A DNA stretch of 8,929 bases from Dehalococcoidia bacterium. Lineage in GTDB: Bacteria; Chloroflexota; Dehalococcoidia; GIF9; AB-539-J10. The notes beneath the pieces were generated by a model, which was not told the DNA's origin, searched no databases, and saw only the letters and a program-made list of their open reading frames with translations. Positions 1 through 6,142 of this stretch are shown here, in pieces (position 1 is the stretch's first letter; each line of letters starts with the position of its first letter). The stretch lies in NCBI GenBank assembly GCA_030627025.1, contig DAOUSX010000021.1, positions 1 to 8,929 on the forward strand, read 5' to 3'. The translations under genes were made by a program, and so were the position numbers.

Positions 1-461
1 AATCCGGCAGTGCCCGCACCTCGCAAAATATGTAGCAAAATTGTCTCCACCTGGTCGTCTCGGGTATGACCCACCGCTATCAGCCGGGCGTCAATATTCT
101 TAGCCACGGTTGCCAGGAAGTCATAGCGTAGCTCTCGAGCAGCTTCCTCAAGGGAACAATTTCTCTCCCTACGATAGGCATTTACATCCCGTGTATCGAT
201 AGTGATTGGAACATCAAGAGAGCCAGCGAGATGGGTAACATACCTGGCATCCGCCTCAGCTTCAGCGCCGCGAAGCTGGTGGTTTAAATGAGCAGCATGA
301 ACTTTTATTCCTAGCTGCTGTTGCCCTTTTGTAAGCAGGTGGAGCAAGCAAACTGAATCAGCACCACCGGATACTCCAACAACCACCGTTTCCCCCATGG
401 CAACTAAGCTATGTTTGCCAACAAAGTTCAACACCCTGGATTCCAGTTTGATCTTCTCCAT
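1..461 (-). CDS. tilS: tRNA(Ile)-lysidine synthetase TilS, N-terminal part (cut by window edge)
   Basis: TilS ligates lysine to the wobble C34 of the CAU-anticodon tRNA-Ile in an ATP-dependent reaction, so that it reads AUA codons; it is cytoplasmic. I translated 153 complete codons from the ATG at 461-459. They contain the PP-loop SGGADS (residues 31-36), the AHLNHQLRG segment (57-65), SLEEAARELRYDF (103-115) and GHTRDDQVET (131-140) followed by RGAGTAG, all hallmarks of the TilS N-terminal ATPase domain. The rest of the catalytic domain and any C-terminal domain lie beyond position 1. The start is 3 nt after the stop of the upstream M48 gene and has no clear SD, which suggests translation coupled to that gene. 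It would be the fourth gene of the operon starting with the CorC-like gene. The family assignment is firm; only the missing C-terminal portion is unseen. Confidence 0.93.
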   Translation of the reverse strand, partial: MEKIKLESRVLNFVGKHSLVAMGETVVVGVSGGADSVCLLHLLTKGQQQLGIKVHAAHLNHQLRGAEAEADARYVTHLAGSLDVPITIDTRDVNAYRRERNCSLEEAARELRYDFLATVAKNIDARLIAVGHTRDDQVETILLHILRGAGTAG

Positions 462-464
462 AGC

Positions 465-1643
465 TTAGATAGGCACGTGCTTGTATTCGTGAGCTAACTT
501 TACTCGCTCATTATATGAGGGATGGTCACGAAACAAAACCCTCTCCCAGTGCACAGGTTCAGCTTCACTCAAATTCTGGTCAGTCAGCTTAGTCATTAGA
601 TTGATAAAACCTTCAGGATTGTCACTTAACTTCAGCGCTGCTTTATCCGCTGCCAGCTCAATGCGTCGGCTATACCAATTGAGCGGTAGGCGCAATATCA
701 AAAATAATGCTAGCAGAACCATAAACAACCAGGGGAGACCAGCAATATCACCTATCGCTTGGTAGGGAAATAGCGCCACACCACCCTCCAGAGCGAGATT
801 TGCCAGATAAAATGCCAATAAAAATGCCATTGCCTGAACCCAGAAAAGTCTAGCAATATCATGGTGAAGGTGATGCCCGAACTCATGAGCCAGGGCTACC
901 TCTATTTCTTCAGTGGAGTATTCCTTGAGCATGGTATCACTGAGGATAATCCGCCTCGTTTTACCAAATCCACCAAGCATGGCGTTAGCCGTGGTGCTCT
1001 TACTGCTTAGATTTATGGTAAATATATCCTTAATATCAATCCCGGCTCGCTGTGCCAAGCACGCCAGCCTCTGCTTCAATTCACCATCCGGTAACGGTTC
1101 TGATTTGAAAAACAACGATACTAAAATAGTGGGAGCAAGCAGGGTGAGAACGAGACTAACTAAGAGCACGATCACCCAGGCTGCCAACCACCATAGTGAG
1201 GGAAGAAATTCTATAAGCCAGTAGGCAGCTATAATCAAACCCACCGATAGCAGTAACCCTAACGCCAAAGCCTTAGTTCTATCCGCCAGCCAGCTAGCTA
1301 GCTTTTGGTGTGATAGGCCAAAGCGATGGGGCAGAACAAAGTCTTGATAATAGCCTAAAGGCACCATCATTATTCCCAGACCAAACGCTAGAATGAGGAA
1401 GTACAATGCCGCTGACCACGGCAGGGGAAAGACAAGGAATTCGGCTAGCTTTGCTGAAGCACCGCTCAAAAGCAGAGCCAGTAGCAAAGCGATGCCTATT
1501 CCAAGCTCAATGCATAACAACCTCCGTGTCAGCTTACTATATTGTCGCGCTTTCTGCTGACGCTCAGCATCGAGAAAAGTCTGCGACAAGCTCACTTTTG
1601 CCCTAAAAATCTGGAGAAGTTTTAGAGAACCTGTTCTTTTCAT
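465..1643 (-). CDS. M48 family membrane zinc metallopeptidase (Ste24/CAAX protease-like)
   Basis: The gene encodes a 392-aa predicted integral membrane zinc endopeptidase of family M48, architecture of the Ste24 type. An N-terminal region (about 40-180) has four or five hydrophobic segments and the conserved stretch YYQDFVLPHRFGLSHQ (98-113). This is followed by LFFKSEPLPDGEL (177-189). The catalytic domain has TTANAMLGGFG (217-227), a zinc motif HEFGHH (253-258, ligands H253 and H257, catalytic E254), and ELAAD (329-333) supplying the third ligand E329. HPSYNERV (374-381) is the usual C-terminal motif. Two further hydrophobic stretches lie at about 265-285 and 302-320. The ATG at 1643-1641 overlaps the stop of the DUF2344 gene by 4 nt (ATGA), so the two are probably translationally coupled. 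Bacterial members are thought to act in membrane protein quality control; the substrate here is unknown, and the name CAAX protease should not be read as evidence of prenylated substrates. Confidence 0.92.
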   Translation of the reverse strand: MKRTGSLKLLQIFRAKVSLSQTFLDAERQQKARQYSKLTRRLLCIELGIGIALLLALLLSGASAKLAEFLVFPLPWSAALYFLILAFGLGIMMVPLGYYQDFVLPHRFGLSHQKLASWLADRTKALALGLLLSVGLIIAAYWLIEFLPSLWWLAAWVIVLLVSLVLTLLAPTILVSLFFKSEPLPDGELKQRLACLAQRAGIDIKDIFTINLSSKSTTANAMLGGFGKTRRIILSDTMLKEYSTEEIEVALAHEFGHHLHHDIARLFWVQAMAFLLAFYLANLALEGGVALFPYQAIGDIAGLPWLFMVLLALFLILRLPLNWYSRRIELAADKAALKLSDNPEGFINLMTKLTDQNLSEAEPVHWERVLFRDHPSYNERVKLAHEYKHVPI

Positions 1644-2299
1644 TGCTTCAAAATCAGCTTCGTGCGGTGGATAAATTCAGGATAATCGCTGAAAGACAGG
1701 GCGCTAACCACTTGCTCGGGACGACCGCTGCCAGTGGTATCACACATCAACCTCATCCCCAAAATACACATAGGTTCCTCACTCTGGTCAGAATGATAGC
1801 TAACCAGCCAGAGACTGTCTATCAACGCACGCAAATCATACCAACGCACTTTTTCACCTCTAGAATGATGCCAGGGCAATTGTTTAGCTTGAAGCAGTGA
1901 ATCCAGAGAATCCTGTATCTCCTGCTCTTTTTTTTCTGTTTTTATACCAACATGATATTCACTGAACGCAAGCATTGATTGAAGCGAGGGCAGACGAAGA
2001 GCGACGTCCCAAACCTCGAATATCTCGAAGCCAGCCGGTAATTGCCCTGTTACCATCATCAAAAAGGATTCTGGGGGCATCCATCGTTTTAGCCATACAT
2101 CCATAAGCTCGAATTCACTGGTTACCCCTACCGCTAAAGGTGCTGCCAGCGAAATTCGGGGATGCGGGCTAAACCCTTGAGAATAAGCTAACGGGATTTC
2201 TGCTCTTCGAAACGCTCTTTCCCAGAATCGCATAGTGTCGAGGTGAGAAATAAATTTGACCTGTTCACCACGACCAAATCTAACACGCAGGCGCTGCAT
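1640..2299 (-). CDS. DUF2344 / TIGR03936 'radical SAM-linked' protein, standalone
   Basis: The gene encodes 219 aa. The N-terminus (RLRVRFGRGEQVKFISHLD, residues 3-21), then RAEIPLAYSQGFSPHPRIS (32-50) and LAAPLAVGVTSEFEL (51-65), match the DUF2344 family signature. The family is known from its frequent adjacency or fusion to a B12-binding-domain radical SAM protein (TIGR03960 type) and its proximity to RNase G and ribosomal L21 genes. Its biochemical function is not established. No radical SAM gene is adjacent here: the upstream neighbour, 29 nt away, is a CorC-like membrane protein and the downstream neighbour is the M48 protease. The ATG start is preceded immediately by AAAAGGG, which is too close to be a good SD. 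Homologues nevertheless begin at the same place, so the start is probably right. The protein is soluble, with no signal peptide or membrane helix visible. Confidence 0.88.
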   Translation of the reverse strand: MQRLRVRFGRGEQVKFISHLDTMRFWERAFRRAEIPLAYSQGFSPHPRISLAAPLAVGVTSEFELMDVWLKRWMPPESFLMMVTGQLPAGFEIFEVWDVALRLPSLQSMLAFSEYHVGIKTEKKEQEIQDSLDSLLQAKQLPWHHSRGEKVRWYDLRALIDSLWLVSYHSDQSEEPMCILGMRLMCDTTGSGRPEQVVSALSFSDYPEFIHRTKLILKQ

Positions 2300-2328
2300 C
2301 CCTTTTAACCCAAGAATTCGAGGGATTC

Positions 2329-3603
2329 TTAGGGAACGCTTTCCTCTTCCTTTGTTACCACGATTCTCTCTATCTTCACCCCTTGCATCTCGGTGATAAC
2401 AAATTTCAGATGGCGATACTTCAGTTGCTCACCCTGCTTTGGTATCCTGCCAAGATGGCTGAGAATGAAACCAGCCACAGTGTCATAATCTCCCTCAGGT
2501 AAGTCCAGCCCCAATTCCTGATTAGCTTCCTCGATTCGAAATCCACCGTCCAACTGGAAAGTGTTGTCCCCGGTCACCACGAATTCCTTCCTTTCTTCGA
2601 TCAGCTCGTCACCAATGTCACCGATAATCTCCTCAGTTAGCTCCCCTAGAGTAACCATTCCCGCTACGCCGCCATATTCATCAACCACCATTACTACGTG
2701 ATAACCTCCGTTTCTCATCTCGGCAAGAAGTTCTCCAAGACGCTTGCTATCAGGCACAAAATGCGCCGGGCGTATTAGATCATCGATAATGGCTTCCTTA
2801 TCAACAATGCCATCATTTAATTTCATAAGTATATCCTTGACAAACAAAATACCTACTACATTATCGGTGTTATCCTTATATACCGGAAAGCGGCTGTAAG
2901 GTGTTTGAGCATAAATATCCAAAATTTCGCCAATCTTCGTTCCTTGCTCTACCCAGGCTATTTCTGTCCTGGGAATCATTACCTTACCCACCGGACGGTC
3001 AGTAAACTCAAAAACCTTGTGTAGCATCCTCGCTTCATCCTGTTCCACCACCCCTTCAACCTGCCCTACGTTTATCGCCGATCTTATTTCTCCCTCACTT
3101 ATAAACGTCTTCCCTTCATCGGGTTGAGCTATTACCCTGGTAAATCCCAAACCAATGCGGCTTAGTGCCAACACAAAGGGATAAAAACACCACTGTATAA
3201 CCCTCAGCGGCTTAACGTAAAGCAAAGATAACCGCTCAGCATGATGAACCGCTAAAGTCTTAGGAATGACCTCACCAAAAATCAAAATCAATGCGGTTAC
3301 CCCCACAGTAGCTATAATCGGACCACGAACTAGGCCGAAGGTCGCCACTGCCATGATGGTCCCCAGGGTAGCCGCAGCCACGTTTACCAGGTTGTTTCCC
3401 AGCAAAACGGTAGCCAAGACTTTCTCCGGACTCTCTGCCATCTTAGCTAACCACTCCGCCCCTCTACGCCCATTCTCAGCTAGGTATCTTATGCGGAGTT
3501 TGGGCAAGGAAAGGAAAGCTGACTCAGCACTGGAAAAGAAACCCGAAAATACCAGACAGACTATGAAGGCTAATATAAGCCAACTATCAGCGTCTTCCAC
3601 CAC
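2329..3603 (-). CDS. CorC/HlyC-type (CNNM) DUF21-CBS membrane protein
   Basis: The gene encodes 424 aa of the 'hemolysin family' architecture. A DUF21 (CNNM) transmembrane domain covers about residues 5-190, including FSGFFSSAESAFLSLP (19-34), LLGNNLVNVAAATLGT (67-82) and the FGEVIPKTLA motif (109-118). A CBS pair follows at about 205-330 (VMIPRTEI at 208-215, YSRFPVY at 236-242, MVVDEYGGVAGMVTLGELTEEIIGDI around 305-330). A C-terminal CorC_HlyC domain at about 340-415 has DGGFRIEEAN and DYDTVAGFIL. The family is linked to Mg2+ (or Co2+) export or homeostasis; the hemolysin label is historical. The start is GTG at 3603-3601, 6 nt after a perfect AGGAGG (3615-3610); a second GTG follows directly. 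It is the first gene of the leftward operon driven by the promoter at 3661-3689. Length and domains are complete, with no sign of damage. Confidence 0.93.
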   Translation of the reverse strand: MVEDADSWLILAFIVCLVFSGFFSSAESAFLSLPKLRIRYLAENGRRGAEWLAKMAESPEKVLATVLLGNNLVNVAAATLGTIMAVATFGLVRGPIIATVGVTALILIFGEVIPKTLAVHHAERLSLLYVKPLRVIQWCFYPFVLALSRIGLGFTRVIAQPDEGKTFISEGEIRSAINVGQVEGVVEQDEARMLHKVFEFTDRPVGKVMIPRTEIAWVEQGTKIGEILDIYAQTPYSRFPVYKDNTDNVVGILFVKDILMKLNDGIVDKEAIIDDLIRPAHFVPDSKRLGELLAEMRNGGYHVVMVVDEYGGVAGMVTLGELTEEIIGDIGDELIEERKEFVVTGDNTFQLDGGFRIEEANQELGLDLPEGDYDTVAGFILSHLGRIPKQGEQLKYRHLKFVITEMQGVKIERIVVTKEEESVP

Positions 3604-3609
3604 TCACCA

Positions 3610-3615
3610 CCTCCT
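3610..3615 (-). promoter_or_regulatory. Strong SD (AGGAGG) fixing a GTG start for the CorC-like gene
   Basis: The minus strand reads TTAGGAGGTGGTGAGTGGTG. AGGAGG lies 6 nt before the first GTG and 9 nt before the second. This supports initiation on GTG at 3603 or 3600, and no ATG start is available nearby. Confidence 0.75.
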
Positions 3616-3660
3616 AAGGCCCCCTCGATATAAACCTACCATTTTTAAAGTCTAGAATTG

Positions 3661-3689
3661 ATAATAGCATTGACAAGCTAGCTTGTCAA
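3661..3689 (-). promoter_or_regulatory. Near-consensus sigma-70 promoter for the CorC-DUF2344-M48-tilS operon
   Basis: On the minus strand a perfect -35 TTGACA (3689-3684) is separated by exactly 17 bp from a -10 TATTAT (3666-3661). The -10 is preceded by TGC, giving an extended -10. Transcription would start near 3654, leaving a 5' leader of about 50 nt that contains the AGGAGG at 3615-3610. The whole -35 and most of the spacer lie in the palindrome at 3670-3689. Basis: the hexamers and spacing are seen directly; activity is inferred. Confidence 0.75.
3670..3689. repeat. Perfect 20-bp palindrome over the promoter -35/spacer (possible operator)
   Basis: The sequence TTGACAAGCTAGCTTGTCAA is identical to its own reverse complement, and symmetry stops exactly at its ends. 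It overlaps the -35 box and the upstream 14 bp of the spacer of the leftward promoter, a classical position for a dimeric repressor. There is no T-run on the side where pilT transcripts arrive that would make it a convincing terminator. No regulator gene is present in the window, so the binding protein is unknown. Confidence 0.65.
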
Positions 3690-3767
3690 AAAGGAGTACT
3701 CATTCCGCAGAAGCGTTCAATCTCTTTTGCCAAATGACTAGAGCACGATAATCAAGGATAGGGGAAT

Positions 3768-4895
3768 TTATGAGGACAAAGTTTTGCTTTGCGCGGGGAC
3801 CCGTGGACGTGATTCAGCATGAACGAGCACTGGCACCTTGCCAATAAGCCTTTCCACTTCCTCTCTATCATTGCAAAAGCTTCCCACAGATTCAAGGCTA
3901 ACCATCCCCCGGAGATAAAGCCTGACCAATGCTTGGTCCAGGGTCTCCATACCTTCCAGGCTGCTGGTGCGGATGACATTAGATAGCTGATAGATCTTTC
4001 CTTCTCTGATGAGATTCTTAACCGCCACATTACCCAGCATTGTCTCTACGGCAACAATTCTTCCTGAGCCATCTGCCCGTGGCACCAAAATCTGACACAG
4101 AACACCTACTATCAGGGAAGCCAGCCTGATTTGAGCCAGATACCTCTGCTCTGGTGGGAAGAGGTCTATAACCCTCTCAACACACTGATAGGCACTGGTA
4201 GCATGCCCTGTAGTCAACACCAGATGCCCAGATTCAGCTATGCTGAGAACTGCAGCGGCGGTGTCTAAATCCCTCATTTCACCAACCATGATGACATCAG
4301 GGTCTTGCCTTAGTACATGCTTTAAAGCGTCAGCAAAGGAGTGGGTATCCGAACCAAGCTCCCTTTGAGTGATGGCGGAGTTTAAATTAGTATAAGTATA
4401 CTCGATGGGATCCTCAATACTAATTATGTGGCTCGCCGTATTTACGTTGATATGATTTATCATAGCTGCCAGGGTAGTGCTCTTACCAGCTCCAGTAGGA
4501 CCCGAGATTACTACTAGCCCTCGGGGATACATAGCCAGCTCTTTACATATTTGAGGTAAAAGCAGTTCGTCTATGCTAGGAATCTCAGGAGGCAATAATC
4601 GAATGGCCATGCTAATTGCGCCTCGCTGCCGAGCCGCATTGCAACGAATTCTCCCCAGGTGAGGCAAGGATTCACTGAAATCAAGCTCGAACGCGTGGCG
4701 AAACTCCTCAAGCTGTGCAGGTGTGGCTAACCCCTCAAGTGCTCGCTGAACACTCTCGGGAGTCAGTCGTTCTGCTCCTTGAATCGGCTTAATGACACCA
4801 TTTACCCTCAAAAAAGGAGGGTAATTAACAACCAAATGTAAATCAGAGGCATGCTGCTCCACAGCGATCCTGATCAAATCAACAATATTTTGCAC
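3768..4895 (-). CDS. pilT: Type IV pilus retraction ATPase PilT
   Basis: PilT is the cytoplasmic hexameric AAA+-like secretion ATPase that powers pilin disassembly and pilus retraction. Numbering from the GTG at 4895-4893 (375 aa), the N-terminal domain opens with the family-typical ASDLHLVVNYPPFLRVNG (16-33). The Walker A GPTGAGKST is at 132-140, the Asp box IEDPIEY at 160-166, the Walker B region DPDVIMVGEMRD at 198-209 and the His box GHLVLTTGHATSA at 223-235. The PilT-typical AVKNLIRE (291-298, usually AIRNLIRE) separates it from PilB and GspE. The reading frame is open back to 4946, but GTG 4895 has GGAGG 4 nt upstream and starts where homologues start. The region before it holds the promoter. 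In the His box the usual TLHTNSA reads TGHATSA, with the histidine retained. The gene is monocistronic, separated from the pilO-pilMN genes by the DUF5343 islet. Confidence 0.93.
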   Translation of the reverse strand: MQNIVDLIRIAVEQHASDLHLVVNYPPFLRVNGVIKPIQGAERLTPESVQRALEGLATPAQLEEFRHAFELDFSESLPHLGRIRCNAARQRGAISMAIRLLPPEIPSIDELLLPQICKELAMYPRGLVVISGPTGAGKSTTLAAMINHINVNTASHIISIEDPIEYTYTNLNSAITQRELGSDTHSFADALKHVLRQDPDVIMVGEMRDLDTAAAVLSIAESGHLVLTTGHATSAYQCVERVIDLFPPEQRYLAQIRLASLIVGVLCQILVPRADGSGRIVAVETMLGNVAVKNLIREGKIYQLSNVIRTSSLEGMETLDQALVRLYLRGMVSLESVGSFCNDREEVERLIGKVPVLVHAESRPRVPAQSKTLSS

Positions 4896-4936
4896 TTTAC
4901 CTCCATCTTGCAGTTTAGTTTTAGTTAAACAGTTAA

Positions 4937-4965
4937 AAACTACCACACCCAGAAAATTTTGTCAA
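4937..4965 (-). promoter_or_regulatory. Proximal pilT promoter
   Basis: On the minus strand a perfect -35 TTGACA (4965-4960), a 17-bp spacer and the -10 TAGTTT (4942-4937) are present, the -10 preceded by TGG as an extended -10. Predicted transcription start is near 4930, about 35 nt before the GTG start with GGAGG at 4904-4900. The -10 is only a partial match. Confidence 0.6.
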
Positions 4966-4967
4966 GA

Positions 4968-4988
4968 GCAAATTGCAAAATTGCAAAA
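4968..4988 (-). repeat. Tandem 8-bp TTTTGCAA repeat upstream of pilT
   Basis: On the minus strand TTTTGCAA occurs twice head-to-tail (4988-4981, 4980-4973), followed by a partial TTTGC (4972-4968). It ends 2 nt before the proximal -35. A related copy (minus-strand ATTTTGCAATTTGC) is at 5150-5137, giving a 14-nt exact direct repeat 169 bp apart. It could be a regulator-binding array or simple AT-rich slippage. Confidence 0.6.
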
Positions 4989-5008
4989 ATAATTGTAATC
5001 TTTGTCAA
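4980..5008 (-). promoter_or_regulatory. Possible distal pilT promoter
   Basis: A second perfect TTGACA (5008-5003) lies 17 bp from TGCAAT (4985-4980), which matches the -10 consensus at four of six positions. It is offset by 43 bp from the proximal promoter, and its -10 sits inside the TTTTGCAA repeat. In such AT-rich DNA this could be chance. Confidence 0.35.
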
Positions 5009-5250
5009 AATAATGCAATTACGTAACAGAAGGCAGTAGTTGCTACAGCAATTAAACAATTCATCACCGATCAACCAGACACAAAATATTTCGCATTTTG
5101 CTTGCTGCCACCACATACTGATATGGCCAGAATCGTGCAAATTGCAAAATCGCAGCAATATCAACTAAATATGCTGGGCTTTCATTCACGGGGTACGGCC
5201 ATAAACCAAGAAAAATACGCCAACTTGGTAGTCAAAATAGGGGGAGTGCT
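5009..5250. other. AT-rich noncoding spacer between DUF5343 gene and pilT
   Basis: This is part of the roughly 350-bp gap between the DUF5343 stop and the pilT start. I see the second copy of the 14-nt GCAAATTGCAAAAT repeat at 5137-5150 and a weak ACCAAG/CTTGGT pair (5205-5210, 5224-5229) with a 13-nt loop and no trailing T-run. No convincing gene, RNA gene or terminator is visible. An open frame crossing 4940-5164 on the minus strand gives a Cys/Ile-rich peptide without SD and overlaps the pilT promoters, so I do not call it. Confidence 0.5.
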
Positions 5251-5925
5251 TTAACTTTCTTCCTCTTCAGACTTCTCTCTCTGCCTTACAACCTTACTTA
5301 AGCCATTGAAGAAGACCTGTATCTGGTTAGGCTGCATTGAAGAAAAATCTCTGGAATGGATGCGAATATCAATGTGAGGTACACCTCGAACCTCAGGCTC
5401 CTTCTCACGAGGTTCAGCTTCCTCTTGCTCCTCTTCCCCGGTAGTGTCTATCTTGCCCTTCAGCTTTTCAGAGACTAGCCTCGCCTTGGCAATCCTTAAC
5501 GCCTTTTCCTCAATAGTCGGGATACCAGCTTTACTACACAGGCCATAAAACAAAGTTGTAGCTTTTCCTGCCTGAGAGGCTGAGTAATTCCGGGCAAAGT
5601 AATTCCTGATATGCTCCCTGCTATCCTTTGTGAGGTCAAACCTGGAGAATAGATCCGCATATGCTTTTCTGATTATCTGCTCCAGGTTACCTTGAAATTC
5701 TTCCCCCATGGTTTGAAGTGAGCCAAAATCCGCGGTAGGCTCACCTCCTTCATCAATAAGATTCAGAAACTTGAGCGTGCTGAGCAAAGCAAAAACGTTG
5801 CCCTTGGATATGCCATAATCCTGCAGTAGATCGGCATCTACTTTGTTAGGCATGCTAGCATGCCTTATGCGGTCAAGGAACCTGCTCAAGGCCCCGATAG
5901 CTACGTAAGGTACTTTCCGCTTTAT
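5251..5925 (-). CDS. DUF5343 domain protein, probable AUA start
   Basis: The product would be 224 aa. From the AUA at 5925-5923 the N-terminus reads KRKVPYVAIGALSRFLDRI, resembling the PYV...LekI opening of DUF5343 proteins. It continues with MPNKVDADLLQDYGISKGNV and LLSTLKFLNLIDEGGEPT, a winged-helix-like pattern (about residues 25-64). IIRKAYADLFSRFDL (about 84-98) and ATTLFYGLCSKAGI (about 122-135) are also typical of the family. An acidic linker (GEEEQEEAEPREKEPE, about 163-178) leads to a C-terminal PHIDIRIHSRDFSSMQPNQI segment like the INIQIH domain seen in relatives. The function of the family is unknown. The only conventional start is TTG at 5889, which has no SD and removes conserved residues. 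AUA 5925 has AGGAGG 6 nt upstream and overlaps the preceding stop by 4 nt. Conservative annotation would be 5251-5889 (212 aa). The gene is flanked by repeat-rich noncoding DNA. Confidence 0.82.
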   Translation of the reverse strand: MKRKVPYVAIGALSRFLDRIRHASMPNKVDADLLQDYGISKGNVFALLSTLKFLNLIDEGGEPTADFGSLQTMGEEFQGNLEQIIRKAYADLFSRFDLTKDSREHIRNYFARNYSASQAGKATTLFYGLCSKAGIPTIEEKALRIAKARLVSEKLKGKIDTTGEEEQEEAEPREKEPEVRGVPHIDIRIHSRDFSSMQPNQIQVFFNGLSKVVRQREKSEEEES

Positions 5926-6083
5926 TTTTTACCTCCTAATCTTACGTTTACCTTTCTTGCTACAATTTTATCATACCTGTAGCAAGCAATAGCATCAATA
6001 GGAATATGGTAATAGGACGCCTGCACTGTTAGCAACTTTAACATATTTGCAAGGTCTTGTAAATAAAATGTACTCGTTCCCAT
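5922..6083 (-). CDS. Small hypothetical protein (53 aa) upstream of and overlapping the DUF5343 gene
   Basis: Starting at ATG 6083-6081 the product is MGTSTFYLQDLANMLKLL..., continuing with VQASYYHIPIDAIACYRYDK (20-39) and ending KVNVRLGGKK. I do not recognise it. It looks soluble, with a basic C-terminal third and no membrane segment. Support for it being a gene: its stop overlaps the proposed DUF5343 start by 4 nt (ATAA), its last codons carry the DUF5343 SD, and a perfect AGGAGG lies upstream at 6105-6100. Against: that SD is 16 nt from ATG 6083. It is only 2 nt from another ATG (6097) that opens a three-codon frame (Met-Ser-His-stop) ending 2 nt before ATG 6083. The frame remains open to a TTG at 6155 through dispersed-repeat sequence; I reject that extension. 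A coupled partner or leader for the DUF5343 protein is the likeliest role. Confidence 0.45.
   Translation of the reverse strand: MGTSTFYLQDLANMLKLLTVQASYYHIPIDAIACYRYDKIVARKVNVRLGGKK
5932..5937 (-). promoter_or_regulatory. SD (AGGAGG) pointing to the AUA start of the DUF5343 gene
   Basis: The minus strand reads TTAGGAGGTAAAAAATAAAG. AGGAGG (5937-5932) is followed by 6 nt and then ATA (5925-5923). No ATG, GTG or TTG in frame occurs until TTG 5889, 42 nt from the SD. The SD lies inside the end of the upstream small ORF. Confidence 0.6.
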
Positions 6084-6110
6084 GATTAGTGACTCATGAC
6101 CTCCTTTCTG

Positions 6111-6142
6111 GTCGTTGCGAGGAGCGTAAGCGGTTACGAGGC
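6111..6142. repeat. Degenerate 'TCGTTGCGAGGAGC' dispersed-repeat remnant
   Basis: GTCGTTGCGAGGAGCGTAAG followed by a degenerate tail resembles one arm of the palindromic repeats at 6388-6540 (TCATTGCGAG...). It lies just upstream of the small ORF's SD, in the same orientation as the unit at 6429-6458. The second arm is not preserved. Confidence 0.5.

Noticed and set aside
913..1224. Plus-strand open frames inside the M48, DUF2344, CorC-like and pilMN genes
   Set aside because: They are antisense shadows of well-supported minus-strand genes with no family resemblance or SD.
3690..3767. Rho-independent terminator after pilT
   Set aside because: Only a GAGTACTC palindrome (3694-3701) followed by CTTTTT on the minus strand is present; no stable GC-rich stem forms ahead of the T-run.
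4896..4946. N-terminal extension of PilT by 17 codons
   Set aside because: The extra residues (VVFNCLTKTKLQ...) do not resemble PilT N-termini and the region begins within the promoter. GTG 4895 has a GGAGG and fits homologues.
4940..5164. 74-codon minus-strand open frame upstream of pilT
   Set aside because: It has no SD and an unusual Cys/Ile/Leu composition, and it spans the repeat array and both promoter-like elements of pilT. It looks like AT-rich noncoding sequence.
5205..5229. Terminator hairpin after the DUF5343 gene
   Set aside because: ACCAAG/CTTGGT gives a 6-bp stem with a 13-nt loop, and the T-run is in the loop rather than after the stem.
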